Positions 9,056 through 18,244 of a stretch of DNA of 64,000 nt are shown one piece after another (positions within the stretch are counted from its first letter, which is position 1; every line of letters starts with the position of its first letter). Under the pieces are notes generated by a model. That model did no database searches. It was not told the DNA's origin and saw only the letters and a list, made by a program, of their open reading frames with translations. Made by a program: the position numbers and the translations under genes. The stretch is from Streptomyces sp. D2-8 (GTDB taxonomy: Bacteria > Actinomycetota > Actinomycetes > Streptomycetales > Streptomycetaceae), in assembly GCF_023184515.1 (NCBI RefSeq), contig NZ_JAAHBP010000005.1, positions 186,001 to 250,000 of the forward strand. Direction: 5' to 3'.

Positions 9056-10030
9056 GTGACTGTGATCGCGACCGAAAGCCTGAGCAAGCGGTTCCCCCGG
9101 GTGACCGCGCTTGACCGGCTCTCCGTGGACGTCGGGCCCGGTGTGACCGGACTCGTCGGAGCCAACGGAGCCGGCAAGTCCACACTGATCAAGATCCTGC
9201 TGGGTCTGTCCCCCGCCACCGAGGGCCGCGCCGAAGTGCTCGGCCTCGACGTCGCCACCAAGGGCGCCGCCATCCGTGAGCGGGTCGGCTACATGCCCGA
9301 GCACGACTGCCTGCCGCCGGACGTCTCGGCCACCGAGTTCGTCGTCCACATGGCGCGCATGTCCGGCCTGCCGCCCACCGCCGCGCGCGAGCGCACGGCC
9401 GACACCCTGCGCCACGTCGGCCTGTACGAGGAGCGGTACCGCCCCATCGGCGGCTACTCGACCGGCATGAAGCAGCGGGTCAAGCTCGCGCAGGCCCTCG
9501 TCCACGACCCGCAGCTGGTCCTCCTGGACGAGCCGACCAACGGGCTCGACCCGGTCGGCCGCGACGAGATGCTCGGCCTGATCCGCCGCATCCACACCGA
9601 CTTCGGCATCTCGGTCCTGGTCACCTCCCACCTGCTGGGCGAACTGGAGCGCACCTGCGACCACGTCGTCGTCATCGACGGCGGCAAGCTCCTGCGCTCC
9701 AGCTCCACCACGGACTTCACACAGATCACCACCACCCTCGCGATCGAGGTCACCGACACCGACGAGCACCCGGACGGCACCCGCGCGGTCCGCGAGGCGC
9801 TGCACGCGCGCGGGGTGAGTGCCGAGGACGGCAGCGGCCTGCCGGGCGCCGGGCACGTCCTGCTGCTCACCGCTCAGGGCGAGGAGACGTACGACCTGGT
9901 CCGGGACGTGATCGCGGACCTCGGACTCGGCCTGGTGCGCATGGAGCAGCGCCGGCACCACATCTCCGAGGTCTTCACCAGCAGCGACGAGCGCGAGCAG
10001 CGGAAGGAGGCGGTCGGCCATGGCGGTTGA
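9056..10030 (+). CDS. ABC-2 transporter ATP-binding protein (first)
   Basis: This 324-residue ATPase starts with GTG 9056. It has Walker A GANGAGKST near residue 37, signature STGMKQRVKLAQAL near 140, Walker B LVLLDEPTNGLD and the H-loop TSHLL. A C-terminal extension of about 100 residues is typical of ABC-2 ATPases. It opens a four-gene operon of two ATPases and two permeases that overlap: the next start (10020) lies inside this gene. Such duplicated ATPase/permease sets often export lipids, peptides or drugs in Streptomyces. The substrate is unknown. Confidence 0.9.
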   Translation: MTVIATESLSKRFPRVTALDRLSVDVGPGVTGLVGANGAGKSTLIKILLGLSPATEGRAEVLGLDVATKGAAIRERVGYMPEHDCLPPDVSATEFVVHMARMSGLPPTAARERTADTLRHVGLYEERYRPIGGYSTGMKQRVKLAQALVHDPQLVLLDEPTNGLDPVGRDEMLGLIRRIHTDFGISVLVTSHLLGELERTCDHVVVIDGGKLLRSSSTTDFTQITTTLAIEVTDTDEHPDGTRAVREALHARGVSAEDGSGLPGAGHVLLLTAQGEETYDLVRDVIADLGLGLVRMEQRRHHISEVFTSSDEREQRKEAVGHGG

Positions 10031-10937
10031 GCACGCCACGGGGACACCCGCCCCGGCACCGGGTGACCAGACCCGCATCCACAACATCGGCTACCGCAAC
10101 TACGACGGCCCCCGCCTGGGCCGCGCCTACGCCCGACGCTCCCTGTACTCGCAGTCGCTGCGCGGCTCCTACGGCCTCGGCCGTTCGGTGAAGTCCAAGG
10201 TGCTGCCGATGCTGCTCTTCGTGGTGATGTGCGTGCCCGCGGCCATCATGGTCGCCGTCGCGGTCGCCACCAAGGCCAACGCCCTGCCCCTGGACTACAC
10301 GCGCTACGCGATCGTCATGCAGGCCGTCATCAGCCTGTACGTCGCCTCGCAGGCACCCCAGTCCGTCTCGCGGGACCTGCGGTTCAAGACCGTTCCGCTG
10401 TACTTCTCGCGGCCCATCGAGACCGCCGACTACGTCCGCGCCAAGTTCGCGGCGCTGGCCTCGGCGCTGTTCGTCCTCACGGCCGCTCCCCTGCTCGTGC
10501 TCTACGTGGGCGCGCTGCTGGCCAAACTGGACTTCGCCGACCAGACCAAGGGATTCGCACAGGGACTGGTCTCCGTGGCACTGCTCTCACTGCTCTTCGC
10601 CGGAATCGGCCTGGTCATCGCGTCCTTCACCCCGCGCCGCGGCTTCGGCATCGCGGCCGTGATCGCCGTGCTGACCATCACCTACGGCGCGGTCTCCACC
10701 CTGCAGGCCATCGCCGACGCACAGGGCAGCGGCGACGCCGTGCCGTGGATCGGGCTGTTCTCGCCGATCACGATCATCGACGGGGTGCAGTCCGCCTTCC
10801 TGGGCGCGACCTCCGCCTCCCCCAGCGGGGTGGGCCCGGACAACGCCGAGGGCGTCGTCTACGTCCTCGTCGCACTCGGCCTGATCGCGGCGAGCTACGG
10901 CCTCCTGATGCGCCGTTACAAGAAGGTGGGACTGTGA
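10020..10937 (+). CDS. ABC-2 type permease (first)
   Basis: This 305-residue membrane protein has an N-terminal cytosolic stretch (HNIGYRNYDGPRLGRAYARR) followed by about six hydrophobic helices. Examples are MLLFVVMCVPAAIMVAVAVA, the segment around LASALFVLTAAPLLVLYVGAL and SVALLSLLFAGIGLVIA. The start overlaps the preceding ATPase by 11 bp. The end overlaps the next ATPase by four bases (GTGA), a sign of translational coupling. It should pair with one or both ATPases of the operon in the plasma membrane. Confidence 0.87.
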   Translation: MAVEHATGTPAPAPGDQTRIHNIGYRNYDGPRLGRAYARRSLYSQSLRGSYGLGRSVKSKVLPMLLFVVMCVPAAIMVAVAVATKANALPLDYTRYAIVMQAVISLYVASQAPQSVSRDLRFKTVPLYFSRPIETADYVRAKFAALASALFVLTAAPLLVLYVGALLAKLDFADQTKGFAQGLVSVALLSLLFAGIGLVIASFTPRRGFGIAAVIAVLTITYGAVSTLQAIADAQGSGDAVPWIGLFSPITIIDGVQSAFLGATSASPSGVGPDNAEGVVYVLVALGLIAASYGLLMRRYKKVGL

Positions 10938-11845
10938 CCACGCTCTCCATCGACCACGTCTCCCGCTGGTTCGGCAACGTGGTCGCCGTCAACGACATCA
11001 CCATGACCATCGGCCCCGGCGTCACGGGCCTCCTCGGCCCCAACGGCGCCGGGAAGTCCACCCTCATCAACATGATGGGCGGCTTCCTGGCCCCCTCCAC
11101 CGGCGCGGTCACCCTCGACGGCCAGGCCGTGTGGCGCAACGAGCAGATCTACAAGCACATCGGCGTCGTGCCCGAGCGGGAGGCGATGTACGACTTCCTC
11201 ACCGGCAAGGAATTCGTCCTGGCCAACGCCGAGCTGCACGGCCTGGGCGCCAAGGCGGCCCAGAAGGCCCTGGCCACGGTCGAGATGGAGTACGCGCAGG
11301 ACCGCAAGATCCAGACGTACTCCAAGGGCATGCGCCAGCGCGTGAAGATGGCTTCCGCCCTGGTGCACGACCCGTCCCTGCTGCTGCTGGACGAACCCTT
11401 CAACGGCATGGACCCGCGCCAGCGCATGCAGCTGATGGACCTGCTGCGCCGCATGGGCGACGAGGGCCGCACGGTCCTGTTCTCGTCCCACATCCTCGAA
11501 GAGGTCGAGCAACTCGCCTGGCACATCGAGGTCGTCGTCGCCGGGCGGCATGCCGCCAGCGGCGACTTCCGCAAGATCCGCCGCCTGATGACCGACCGGC
11601 CGCACCGCTACCTGGTGCGCTCCAGCGACGACCGCGCCCTCGCGGCCGCGCTGATCGCCGACCCGTCGACGGCCGGCATCGAGGTCGACCTCGCCGAGGG
11701 CGCACTGCGCGTCCAGGCCATCGACTTCGGCCGCTTCACGGCCCTGCTGCCGCGGGTGGCAAGGGACCACGGCATCCGGCTGCTGACGGTCTCGCCGTCC
11801 GACGAGTCCCTCGAGTCCGTCTTCTCGTACCTCGTCGCGGCGTAG
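10934..11845 (+). CDS. ABC-2 transporter ATP-binding protein (second)
   Basis: This 303-residue protein starts at GTG 10934 in a GTGA overlap with the permease stop. It has Walker A GPNGAGKST, signature YSKGMRQRVKMASAL, Walker B LLLLDEPFNGMD and the SSHIL H-loop, then about 100 residues of regulatory C-terminus. It is diverged from the first ATPase, so the operon probably builds a heterodimeric transporter. The next permease starts 9 bp downstream. Confidence 0.9.
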   Translation: MTTLSIDHVSRWFGNVVAVNDITMTIGPGVTGLLGPNGAGKSTLINMMGGFLAPSTGAVTLDGQAVWRNEQIYKHIGVVPEREAMYDFLTGKEFVLANAELHGLGAKAAQKALATVEMEYAQDRKIQTYSKGMRQRVKMASALVHDPSLLLLDEPFNGMDPRQRMQLMDLLRRMGDEGRTVLFSSHILEEVEQLAWHIEVVVAGRHAASGDFRKIRRLMTDRPHRYLVRSSDDRALAAALIADPSTAGIEVDLAEGALRVQAIDFGRFTALLPRVARDHGIRLLTVSPSDESLESVFSYLVAA

Positions 11846-11854
11846 GAGGCCCTG

Positions 11855-12574
11855 ATGTACGACCCCACAGTCGCCCGGCTCACTTACCGGGCCCTGCTCG
11901 GCCGGCGCCGGGCCCTCATCCTGGGCGCTCTGCCCCTGCTGCTGATCGTGATCGCCGTGGCGGTGCGCGGCCTGGCCGGGGCGGACGACCAGACGGCGTC
12001 CGACCTGCTGGGCGGACTCGCCCTCGCCACGATGGTGCCGATCATCGGCGTCATCGCCGGAACGGGCGCGATCGGGCCGGAGATCGACGACGGCTCGGTG
12101 GTCTACCTGCTGTCCAAGCCGATCAAGCGGCCGACCATCATCTTCACCAAGCTGATCGTCGCGATCGCGGTGACCATGGTCTTCTCCGCGGTGCCGACGC
12201 TCATCGCCGGCTTCATCCTGAACGGCAACGGCCAGCAGGTCGCCGTCGCCTACACGGTGGCCGCGCTGGTCGCGTCGATCGCCTACGCGGCCCTGTTCCT
12301 GCTGCTCGGCACGGTCTCCCGGCACGCGGTCGTGTTCGGTCTCGTCTACGCGCTGGTCTGGGAGGCCCTGTTCGGCTCCCTGGTGCCGGGCGCCCGCACG
12401 CTGAGCGTCCAGCAGTGGTCGCTGGCGGTCGCCCAGAAGGTGTCCGGCGGGGACCTGGTCTCCTCCGACGTGGGGCTGACCACGGCGACGGTGCTGCTGG
12501 TGGCCGTCACGGTGCTGGCCACCTGGTACGCCGGACAGAAGCTGCGATCCCTGACGCTCGCCGGCGAGGAGTGA
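11855..12574 (+). CDS. ABC-2 type permease (second)
   Basis: This 239-residue protein has six predicted membrane helices, including RALILGALPLLLIVIAVAV, LATMVPIIGVIAGTGAIG and AALVASIAYAALFLLLGTV. The EIDDGSVVYLLSKPIKRPTI loop is characteristic of ABC-2 permeases of the NosY/YhfI type. It is the last gene of the operon, 9 bp after the second ATPase. It is shorter than its partner permease, which supports an asymmetric transporter. Confidence 0.87.
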   Translation: MYDPTVARLTYRALLGRRRALILGALPLLLIVIAVAVRGLAGADDQTASDLLGGLALATMVPIIGVIAGTGAIGPEIDDGSVVYLLSKPIKRPTIIFTKLIVAIAVTMVFSAVPTLIAGFILNGNGQQVAVAYTVAALVASIAYAALFLLLGTVSRHAVVFGLVYALVWEALFGSLVPGARTLSVQQWSLAVAQKVSGGDLVSSDVGLTTATVLLVAVTVLATWYAGQKLRSLTLAGEE

Positions 12575-12675
12575 CGTGCCCCGGCCCTGACGGAGGCTTC
12601 ACCTCTGCCGGGGCACACTGGGCGAACGGGATGTAGGGGAAGCACCACAGGAGTTGGACGGCTGGGAGGACGGGG

Positions 12676-12918
12676 ATGGCGGGCGAGAGGGCTCAGTACG
12701 ACGACGCCGGGGACGAGGCCCGGGACGACCTCGACGGTATCGTCCTGGACGAGGACTTCATACGCTCCGCCGGGACCTCCGAGCCGTCCGCCCGTGCCCG
12801 GATGCTCGCCGCGAAGTGGCGGCGCGAGGATCCGCAGCCGCAGCCCTGGCGCTCCGACGAACCGCCCGCGGGCTGGTTCTTCAGCAAGGCCCGGCGGCGC
12901 AAGTGGCGCAGGAAGTAG
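12676..12918 (+). CDS. Small conserved actinobacterial protein of unknown function
   Basis: The predicted 80-residue protein begins MAGERAQYDDAGDEARDD. The N-terminal third is acidic (DDLDGIVLDEDFIRSA); the C-terminus is basic and ends WFFSKARRRKWRRK. There are no Cys residues and no membrane segment. I recall very similar small proteins in the same position in other Streptomyces, which supports a real gene. It lies about 100 bp after the ABC operon on the same strand and upstream of the serine tRNA-like gene. Function is unknown. Confidence 0.72.
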   Translation: MAGERAQYDDAGDEARDDLDGIVLDEDFIRSAGTSEPSARARMLAAKWRREDPQPQPWRSDEPPAGWFFSKARRRKWRRK

Positions 12919-13199
12919 CCGGACCGCCGCCGATCAGGCCGCCGGTTTAATCGGTGGCGTCTCCTTCGCCCCGGCGGGCAGAGTGGTTGTCGTCACGGCC
13001 GGGCGAGGAGCCCGGCGCCACGTTCTGGGAGAGGAGCGGGACGATGTCCATGCACGGCAGTACGTCCAGCTCCCTTCAGGGCAGCCCGCGGCGGGATCCG
13101 GAGTAGTCACTACCCTCCGTAGAACCCGCCCCACACGGGGAGCTGCCCGGGGCGGCCGCTTCGAGCACGCGAGTCGCACATCGCGTGGGCCGCCCACCC

Positions 13200-13305
<106 letters not shown>

Positions 13306-13342
13306 CCGAGAACCGTCCAGCAACGGGCGACAGGCCCGGCGC

Positions 13343-14161
13343 TCAGCCCAGCAACCGCTCCAGCACCACCGCGATGCCGTCCTCGTCGTGGGAGGACGTC
13401 ACCTCGTCGGCCACCGCCTTCAGTTCCTCGTGGGCGTCCGCCATGGCGACGCCGTAGGAGGCCCAGGCGAACATCGGTATGTCGTTGGGCATGTCGCCGA
13501 AGGCGATCGTGTCGGCCGCCTTCATCCCGAGCCGGCGGGCCGCCAGGGACAGCCCCGTCGCCTTGGACAGACCCAGGGGGAGGAGCTCGACGATGCCCTC
13601 GCCCGCCATCGTGACGGTGACGAAACCGCCGGCGGTCCGCGTGGCCGCCTCGCAGAGCTCGTCGTCGGTCAGCGTCGGGTGCTGGATGTACAGCTTGTTC
13701 AGGGGCGCGGTCCACAGATCCGACGCGTCCGTGAAGGGCGTGGCGGGCAGGGTGCCCTGGACCGCGTAGCCCGGGCCGACCAGCACCTCGCCGTCGAGGC
13801 CGTCGCGGCTCGCCGCCAGGTACAGCGGGCCGACCTCCGCCTCGATCTTGGCCAGCGCCACCCCGGCCAGCTGCCGGTCCAGCGTCACCGACGTCAGCAG
13901 GCGGTGCGCGCCGGCGTCGTAGACCTGCGCGCCCTGGCCGCAGACGGCCAGGCCCTGGTAGCCGAGGTCGTCGAGGATGTGCCGGGTCCACGGGACCGCG
14001 CGGCCGGTGACGACGATGTGCGCGGCGCCCGTCGCGGTGGCCGCGGCGAGCGCGTCACGGGTGCGCGGCGACACCGTGTCGTCGGAGCGCAGCAGCGTCC
14101 CGTCGAGATCGGTGGCGACGAGCCGGTACGGAAAGCCGCCCGGGGAAGCCGTGTCGCTCAC
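13343..14161 (-). CDS. HAD-family (Cof-type) phosphatase translationally coupled to serS
   Basis: The protein has about 272 residues, starting at GTG 14161, where its start overlaps the serS stop (GTGA). Motif I is [11 protein letters not shown] near residue 16. The late metal motif is [10 protein letters not shown]. It is a paralogue of the phosphatase at 4418-5287 and shares the same cap type. The overlap with serS shows co-transcription and probable translational coupling, a pairing I recall as conserved in Streptomyces. The substrate is unknown; a housekeeping role in clearing phosphorylated metabolites is likely. Confidence 0.88.
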   Translation of the reverse strand: MSDTASPGGFPYRLVATDLDGTLLRSDDTVSPRTRDALAAATATGAAHIVVTGRAVPWTRHILDDLGYQGLAVCGQGAQVYDAGAHRLLTSVTLDRQLAGVALAKIEAEVGPLYLAASRDGLDGEVLVGPGYAVQGTLPATPFTDASDLWTAPLNKLYIQHPTLTDDELCEAATRTAGGFVTVTMAGEGIVELLPLGLSKATGLSLAARRLGMKAADTIAFGDMPNDIPMFAWASYGVAMADAHEELKAVADEVTSSHDEDGIAVVLERLLG

Positions 14162-15435
14162 TTGGCCACCGGCTCCAGGACCTCCCGGCCGCCCAGATAC
14201 GGACGCAGCACCTCGGGCACGCGCACCGAACCGTCGGCCCGCTGGTGGTTCTCCAGGATCGCCACGATCGTGCGCGGGACGGCGCACAGCGTGCCGTTGA
14301 GCGTGGCCAGCGGCTTGACCTGCTTGCCGTCACGGACGCGGATCGACAGGCGGCGGGACTGGAACTCGGTGCAGTCCGAGGTCGAGGTCAGCTCGCGGTA
14401 CTTGCCCTGGGTCGGGATCCACGCCTCGCAGTCGAACTTGCGGGAGGCCGAGGCGCCCAGGTCGGCGCTCGCCACGTCGATCACGCGGTACGGCAGCTCC
14501 AGCGAGGTCAGCCACTGCTTCTCCCACTCCAGCAGGCGCTGGTGCTCGGCCTGCGAGTCCTCGGGAGCGACGTAGGAGAACATCTCGACCTTGTCGAACT
14601 GGTGCACGCGGAAGATGCCCCGGGTGTCCTTGCCGTGCGAGCCGGCCTCGCGGCGGAAGCAGGGCGAGAAGCCCGCGTAGCGCAGGGGGAGGCGGTCGGC
14701 GTCGAGGATCTCGTCCATGTGGTACGCCGCGAGCGGCACCTCGGACGTGCCGACCAGGTAGAGGTCGTCGTCGGCGAGGTGGTAGACGTCCTGCGCGGCC
14801 TGGCCGAGGAAGCCCGTGCCCGCCATGGACTGGGGGCGGACCAGCGCCGGGGTCAGCATCGGGGTGAAGCCGGCCGCGGTGGCCTGCGCCATCGCCGCGT
14901 TCACCAGGGCGAGCTCCAGGAGGGCGCCCACGCCCGTCAGGAAGTAGAAGCGCGAGCCGGAGACCTTGGCACCCCGCTCGACGTCGATCGCGCCGAGGAT
15001 CTGGCCGAGCGCCAGGTGGTCCTTGGGCTCGAAGCCCTCGGTGGCGAAGTCGCGGATCGTGCCGTGCGTCTCGAGCGTGACGAAGTCCTCCTCGCCGCCC
15101 ACGGGCACGTCCGGGTGGACGAGGTTGCCGAGCCTCTGGAGCAGTTCCTGCGTCTCGGTCGCGGCCGCGTCGCGGTCCGCGTCGGCCGCCTTGACGTCGG
15201 CGGCGAGCTGGCCCGCCTTCTTCAGCAGCTCGGCCTTCTCGTCACCGGCCGCCTTGGGGATGAGCTTGCCGAGCGCCTTCTGCTCGGCGCGCAGCTCGTC
15301 GAAGCGGACGCCGGACGACCTGCGCCGCTCGTCGGCAGACAGGAGGGAGTCGACGAGCACGACGTCCTCTCCACGGGCGCGCTGCGAGGCGCGCACACGG
15401 TCGGGGTCCTCACGGAGCAGGCGAAGGTCAATCAC
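14158..15435 (-). CDS. serS: Seryl-tRNA synthetase
   Basis: This 425-residue class II synthetase starts with GTG 15435 ([14 protein letters not shown]); this gives the exact family length and drops 14 unrelated upstream codons. The N-terminal long coiled coil (about 25-100) reads the long variable arm of tRNA-Ser. Motif 2 is [22 protein letters not shown] and motif 3 lies around [21 protein letters not shown]. It charges tRNA-Ser and tRNA-Sec with serine. It is followed by the coupled HAD gene and preceded by a 0.5 kb region carrying DnaA boxes, which should hold its promoter. The serine tRNA-like gene lies about 850 bp beyond its stop codon, past the HAD gene. Confidence 0.97.
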   Translation of the reverse strand: MIDLRLLREDPDRVRASQRARGEDVVLVDSLLSADERRRSSGVRFDELRAEQKALGKLIPKAAGDEKAELLKKAGQLAADVKAADADRDAAATETQELLQRLGNLVHPDVPVGGEEDFVTLETHGTIRDFATEGFEPKDHLALGQILGAIDVERGAKVSGSRFYFLTGVGALLELALVNAAMAQATAAGFTPMLTPALVRPQSMAGTGFLGQAAQDVYHLADDDLYLVGTSEVPLAAYHMDEILDADRLPLRYAGFSPCFRREAGSHGKDTRGIFRVHQFDKVEMFSYVAPEDSQAEHQRLLEWEKQWLTSLELPYRVIDVASADLGASASRKFDCEAWIPTQGKYRELTSTSDCTEFQSRRLSIRVRDGKQVKPLATLNGTLCAVPRTIVAILENHQRADGSVRVPEVLRPYLGGREVLEPVAK

Positions 15436-15617
15436 GCGCCCAAGGCTACCGGTGCGGGATGACAGCCCACGACTCACTATGGCCGGCGGGCCTTACGTGC
15501 CGTTATGGGTGAATTGCGAGCAGTGTCAATGTACGGTCTGCCCCTCCCCGGTACGAGGCATCCGCAGGGCGTCGTATTGACGTGAATCCCTTGCGGGGAG
15601 CGGGACTTGGGCTTCGG

Positions 15618-15930
15618 TTGTCCACAGGGATCCACACCTCCCGAAGAGTTATCCACAGGCTGTGTGGGAAATCTGTGGACTTCGGAATTGATCACTCCGG
15701 AAGGCCCGGTCACTCCTCAGAATTCCCGGCGCAAACCCGCTCTATCCTCACTTTGGAGTGGAATTTGGTCACCCCAAAGAGTTACACAAAGGGAAACGGT
15801 GGACGAAGGGTGACCTGCGTGCGGATGGACCCATCAGGGGTCTGTAGGGCGATTTGTCGACTGACTCACGCTTCGTTGTCGACTTGTCCCCAGGTCGAGA
15901 AGCGGACCTGTGGATAACTCCTGTGGATAA
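15618..15930. promoter_or_regulatory. Intergenic cluster of DnaA boxes between serS and pheA
   Basis: The 518 bp between the serS start and the pheA stop contain no credible gene. They carry TTGTCCACA at 15618-15626, TTATCCACA at 15649-15657, and two inverted copies of TTATCCACA at 15909-15917 and 15922-15930 (13 bp apart). Weaker matches are GGATCCACA (15628), AAGTCCACA on the minus strand (15674) and TTGTCCCCA (15884). Work on S. coelicolor described high-affinity DnaA-box clusters outside oriC but near it that titrate DnaA; I infer that this may be one of them. The serS promoter must also lie here. Confidence 0.78.
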
Positions 15931-15953
15931 CAACAATCAGCAGGTACGACCGG

Positions 15954-16886
15954 CTAGAAGCGGCCGTCCTGGCACCGCGCGACCCAGTCGGCAGCCCCCA
16001 CGAACTCCTCGTCGGAGGTCCCCAGCCGCGGCGGCTGCACATCCCCCGGCTGCATGTCCGCGCGCGGGTAGGAGCCGAGGTAGCGCACCTGGAGGCAGAT
16101 CCGCTTCAGGCCCATCAGGGCGTCGGCCACCCGGCGGTCGGAGATGTGGCCCTCGGCGTCGATACAGAAGCAGTAGTTGCCGATGCCGGCGCCGGTGGGC
16201 CGGGACTGGAGCAGCATCAGGTTGATGCCGCGGGTGGCGAACTCGCCGAGCAGGTCGCGCAGGCCGCCGGGGTGGTCGTCGCGCTGCCACAGCACGATCG
16301 AGGTCTTGTCCGCGCCGGTCGGCGCCGCGGGCCGGGCCGGCCGGCCGACCAGGACGAACCGCGTCTGGGCGTTCTCCGCGTCGTGGATCCCGGTCTCCAG
16401 GGCCTCCAGGCCGTAGCGGGCGGCCGCGAACTCCCCCGCGAAGGCGGCGTCGTACTGGCCCTCCTGGACGAGCCGGGCGGCGTCCGCGTTCGAGGCGGCC
16501 GACTCCCAGTGGGTGTCCGGGAGGTGCTTCTTCAGCCAGTTGCGCACCTGCGGCTGCGCGGCCGGGTGGGCGGAGACGGTCTTGATGTCCGACAGCTTCG
16601 TGCCGGGCCTGACCAGCAGCGCGAAGGTGATCGACAGCAGCACCTCGCGGTAGATCATCAGCGGCGCGCCGGCGACCAGCTCGTCGAGGGTGGTGGTGAT
16701 GCCGCCCTCGACGGAGTTCTCGATCGGCACGAACGCGGCCTCGGCCTCGCCGGCGCGTACCGCGTCGAGCGCGGACTGGACGGACACGTACGGGATGAGC
16801 TCCCGGGTGGCGGCCTCGGGAAGCGTGCGCAGGGCGACTTCGGTGAAGGTGCCCTCGGGGCCGAGATACGCATAGCTCGCTGGCAT
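15954..16886 (-). CDS. pheA: Prephenate dehydratase
   Basis: This 310-residue enzyme converts prephenate to phenylpyruvate in phenylalanine synthesis. The catalytic PDT domain (about 1-185) opens YLGPEGTFTE and carries the TRF motif in AQTRFVLVG. The C-terminal ACT domain (about 205-285) has the ESRP-equivalent LLQSRPTGAGIGNYCF, the phenylalanine effector site. It is a monofunctional actinobacterial form without a chorismate mutase domain. It lies alone on the minus strand, about 60 bp downstream of the dtpA stop, with a short tail of about 25 residues after the ACT domain. Allosteric feedback by Phe is expected from the family. Confidence 0.95.
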   Translation of the reverse strand: MPASYAYLGPEGTFTEVALRTLPEAATRELIPYVSVQSALDAVRAGEAEAAFVPIENSVEGGITTTLDELVAGAPLMIYREVLLSITFALLVRPGTKLSDIKTVSAHPAAQPQVRNWLKKHLPDTHWESAASNADAARLVQEGQYDAAFAGEFAAARYGLEALETGIHDAENAQTRFVLVGRPARPAAPTGADKTSIVLWQRDDHPGGLRDLLGEFATRGINLMLLQSRPTGAGIGNYCFCIDAEGHISDRRVADALMGLKRICLQVRYLGSYPRADMQPGDVQPPRLGTSDEEFVGAADWVARCQDGRF

Positions 16887-16948
16887 GACCTCACCCTAAT
16901 GGGCCCGCGGAAGCGCTATCCCCCACAAGCCCGCACAGGGCTGAATTC

Positions 16949-18238
16949 TCACCCCTCCAGCAACTTCTGCCCCACGTACTCGCCCTCCGCGGCCCCGCCC
17001 GGCACCGCGAACAGCCCGCTCGACTCGTGCCGGATGAACTGCGACAGGGCGTCGCCGCGGTCGAGCTTGCGCTGCACCGGCACGAAGCCGCGCAGCGGAT
17101 CGGCCTGCCAGCAGACGAAGAGCAGGCCCGCGTCGGGCACCCCGTCGGTGTCGATGCCGTCGTGGAAGGAGAACGGGCGGCGGAGCATCGCGGCGCCGCC
17201 GTTCTGGTCGGGCCGGGTGATGCGGGCGTGGGCGTTGATCGGGACGACCAGGTTGCCCTTCGCGTCCGTCTTCTCCAGCTCCATCGCGGTCGTCTCCGTG
17301 CCGCCGGACAGCGCCGCCCCGTCGGACTTGCGGCGCCCGATCACGTCCTCCTGCGCGGTGACGGAGAGCTTCTCCCAGTCGTCGAGGAGCATGCGGATAC
17401 GGCGTACGACGGCGTAGGAGCCGTTCGTCATCCAGGCCGGTTCGCCTTTCTCAGGGACGAAGATGCGCTGGTCGAAGTCGGTTTCGCTCGGCTTCGGATT
17501 GCGGGTGCCGTCGATCTGGCCCATCAGGTTGCGAGCCGTCATGGGGTGGGAGGTGGCTCCCGGTGAGCGGTTGAAGCCGTTCATCTGCCAGCGGACCTTG
17601 GCTGCCCGGCCCGCGTCCTTCTGGATCGCGCGCAGGGCGTGGAAGGCGACAAGGGCGTCGTTGGCGCCGATCTGCACCCAGAGATCGCCGTTGCTGCGGT
17701 TCTTGTCGAGGTGGTCGGAGGAGAACTCGGGCAGCGGGTCCAGGGCGGTGGGGCGCTGCTTCTCCAGGCCCGTCCGGGCGAAGAAGCTGTGGCCGAAGCC
17801 GAAGGTGATCGTCAGGGACGAGGGCCCGGCGTCGCGGGCCACGTCGGTGTCGTCGTGGGTGCTCGGCTCGCCGGCCATCAGCCGCCGGGCCGTCTCCGAC
17901 CAGCGGCGGAGCAGGGCGGCGGCCTCCTTGCGGCCGGCGCCCGCCGCCAGGTCGAAGGCGACGAGGTGACCGCGTGCCTGGAGGCCGTCGGTGATACCGG
18001 GCTGATGTTTCCCGTGAAACATCGCCCTGTCCGTGCCGAGGGAGGTGAGCGGAGCGGCTGCTTCGGAGGGGGCGGCCGCGTAGCCCACGGCGGCACCCGC
18101 CGTGCCGAGGACGAGCCCGGTGGCACCGGCGGTGCCGATCAGCCGCCGCCGTGAGATGCCCTCGTGGGCGGGGGCCGTTTCGCTCTCCCCTGTGGGGGCC
18201 TCGGGGGTACGGGCCTTCGGAAGGGACTGGTCAGGCAT
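16949..18238 (-). CDS. dtpA: Tat-exported dye-decolorizing heme peroxidase (DtpA-like)
   Basis: This 429-residue protein has a twin-arginine signal (SRRRLIGTAGATG near residue 30). The DyP haem peroxidase fold carries the conserved GxxDG motif as GQIDGTRNP and the distal Asp/Arg region. In S. lividans the orthologue DtpA is a Tat substrate needed for maturation of the radical copper oxidase GlxA and for normal morphogenesis. It is the last gene of a minus-strand copper operon, 6 bp after CopCD. A one-mismatch parS (GTTTCCCGTGAAAC, 18007-18020) lies inside the coding region at the MFHGKHQ segment. Confidence 0.93.
   Translation of the reverse strand: MPDQSLPKARTPEAPTGESETAPAHEGISRRRLIGTAGATGLVLGTAGAAVGYAAAPSEAAAPLTSLGTDRAMFHGKHQPGITDGLQARGHLVAFDLAAGAGRKEAAALLRRWSETARRLMAGEPSTHDDTDVARDAGPSSLTITFGFGHSFFARTGLEKQRPTALDPLPEFSSDHLDKNRSNGDLWVQIGANDALVAFHALRAIQKDAGRAAKVRWQMNGFNRSPGATSHPMTARNLMGQIDGTRNPKPSETDFDQRIFVPEKGEPAWMTNGSYAVVRRIRMLLDDWEKLSVTAQEDVIGRRKSDGAALSGGTETTAMELEKTDAKGNLVVPINAHARITRPDQNGGAAMLRRPFSFHDGIDTDGVPDAGLLFVCWQADPLRGFVPVQRKLDRGDALSQFIRHESSGLFAVPGGAAEGEYVGQKLLEG
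18007..18020. other. parS-like site, one mismatch, inside dtpA
   Basis: GTTTCCCGTGAAAC differs at one position from the parS consensus GTTTCACGTGAAAC. Several natural Streptomyces parS sites carry one mismatch, so weak ParB binding is plausible. The site overlaps codons of dtpA, so it could also be a chance product of the reading frame. Confidence 0.5.
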
Positions 18239-18244
18239 GGTCGT

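Noticed and set aside
8894..10087. Upstream extension of the hydrolase-SDR frame (994 residues)
   Set aside because: The extra 398 residues read through the antisense of an ABC ATPase and have low-complexity composition. The true start is ATG 8893 with a family-typical N-terminus.
15661..15682. Further DnaA-box-like words TTTCCCACA and AAGTCCACA
   Set aside because: They differ from the consensus at two positions, so only the perfect and one-mismatch boxes were counted as support.
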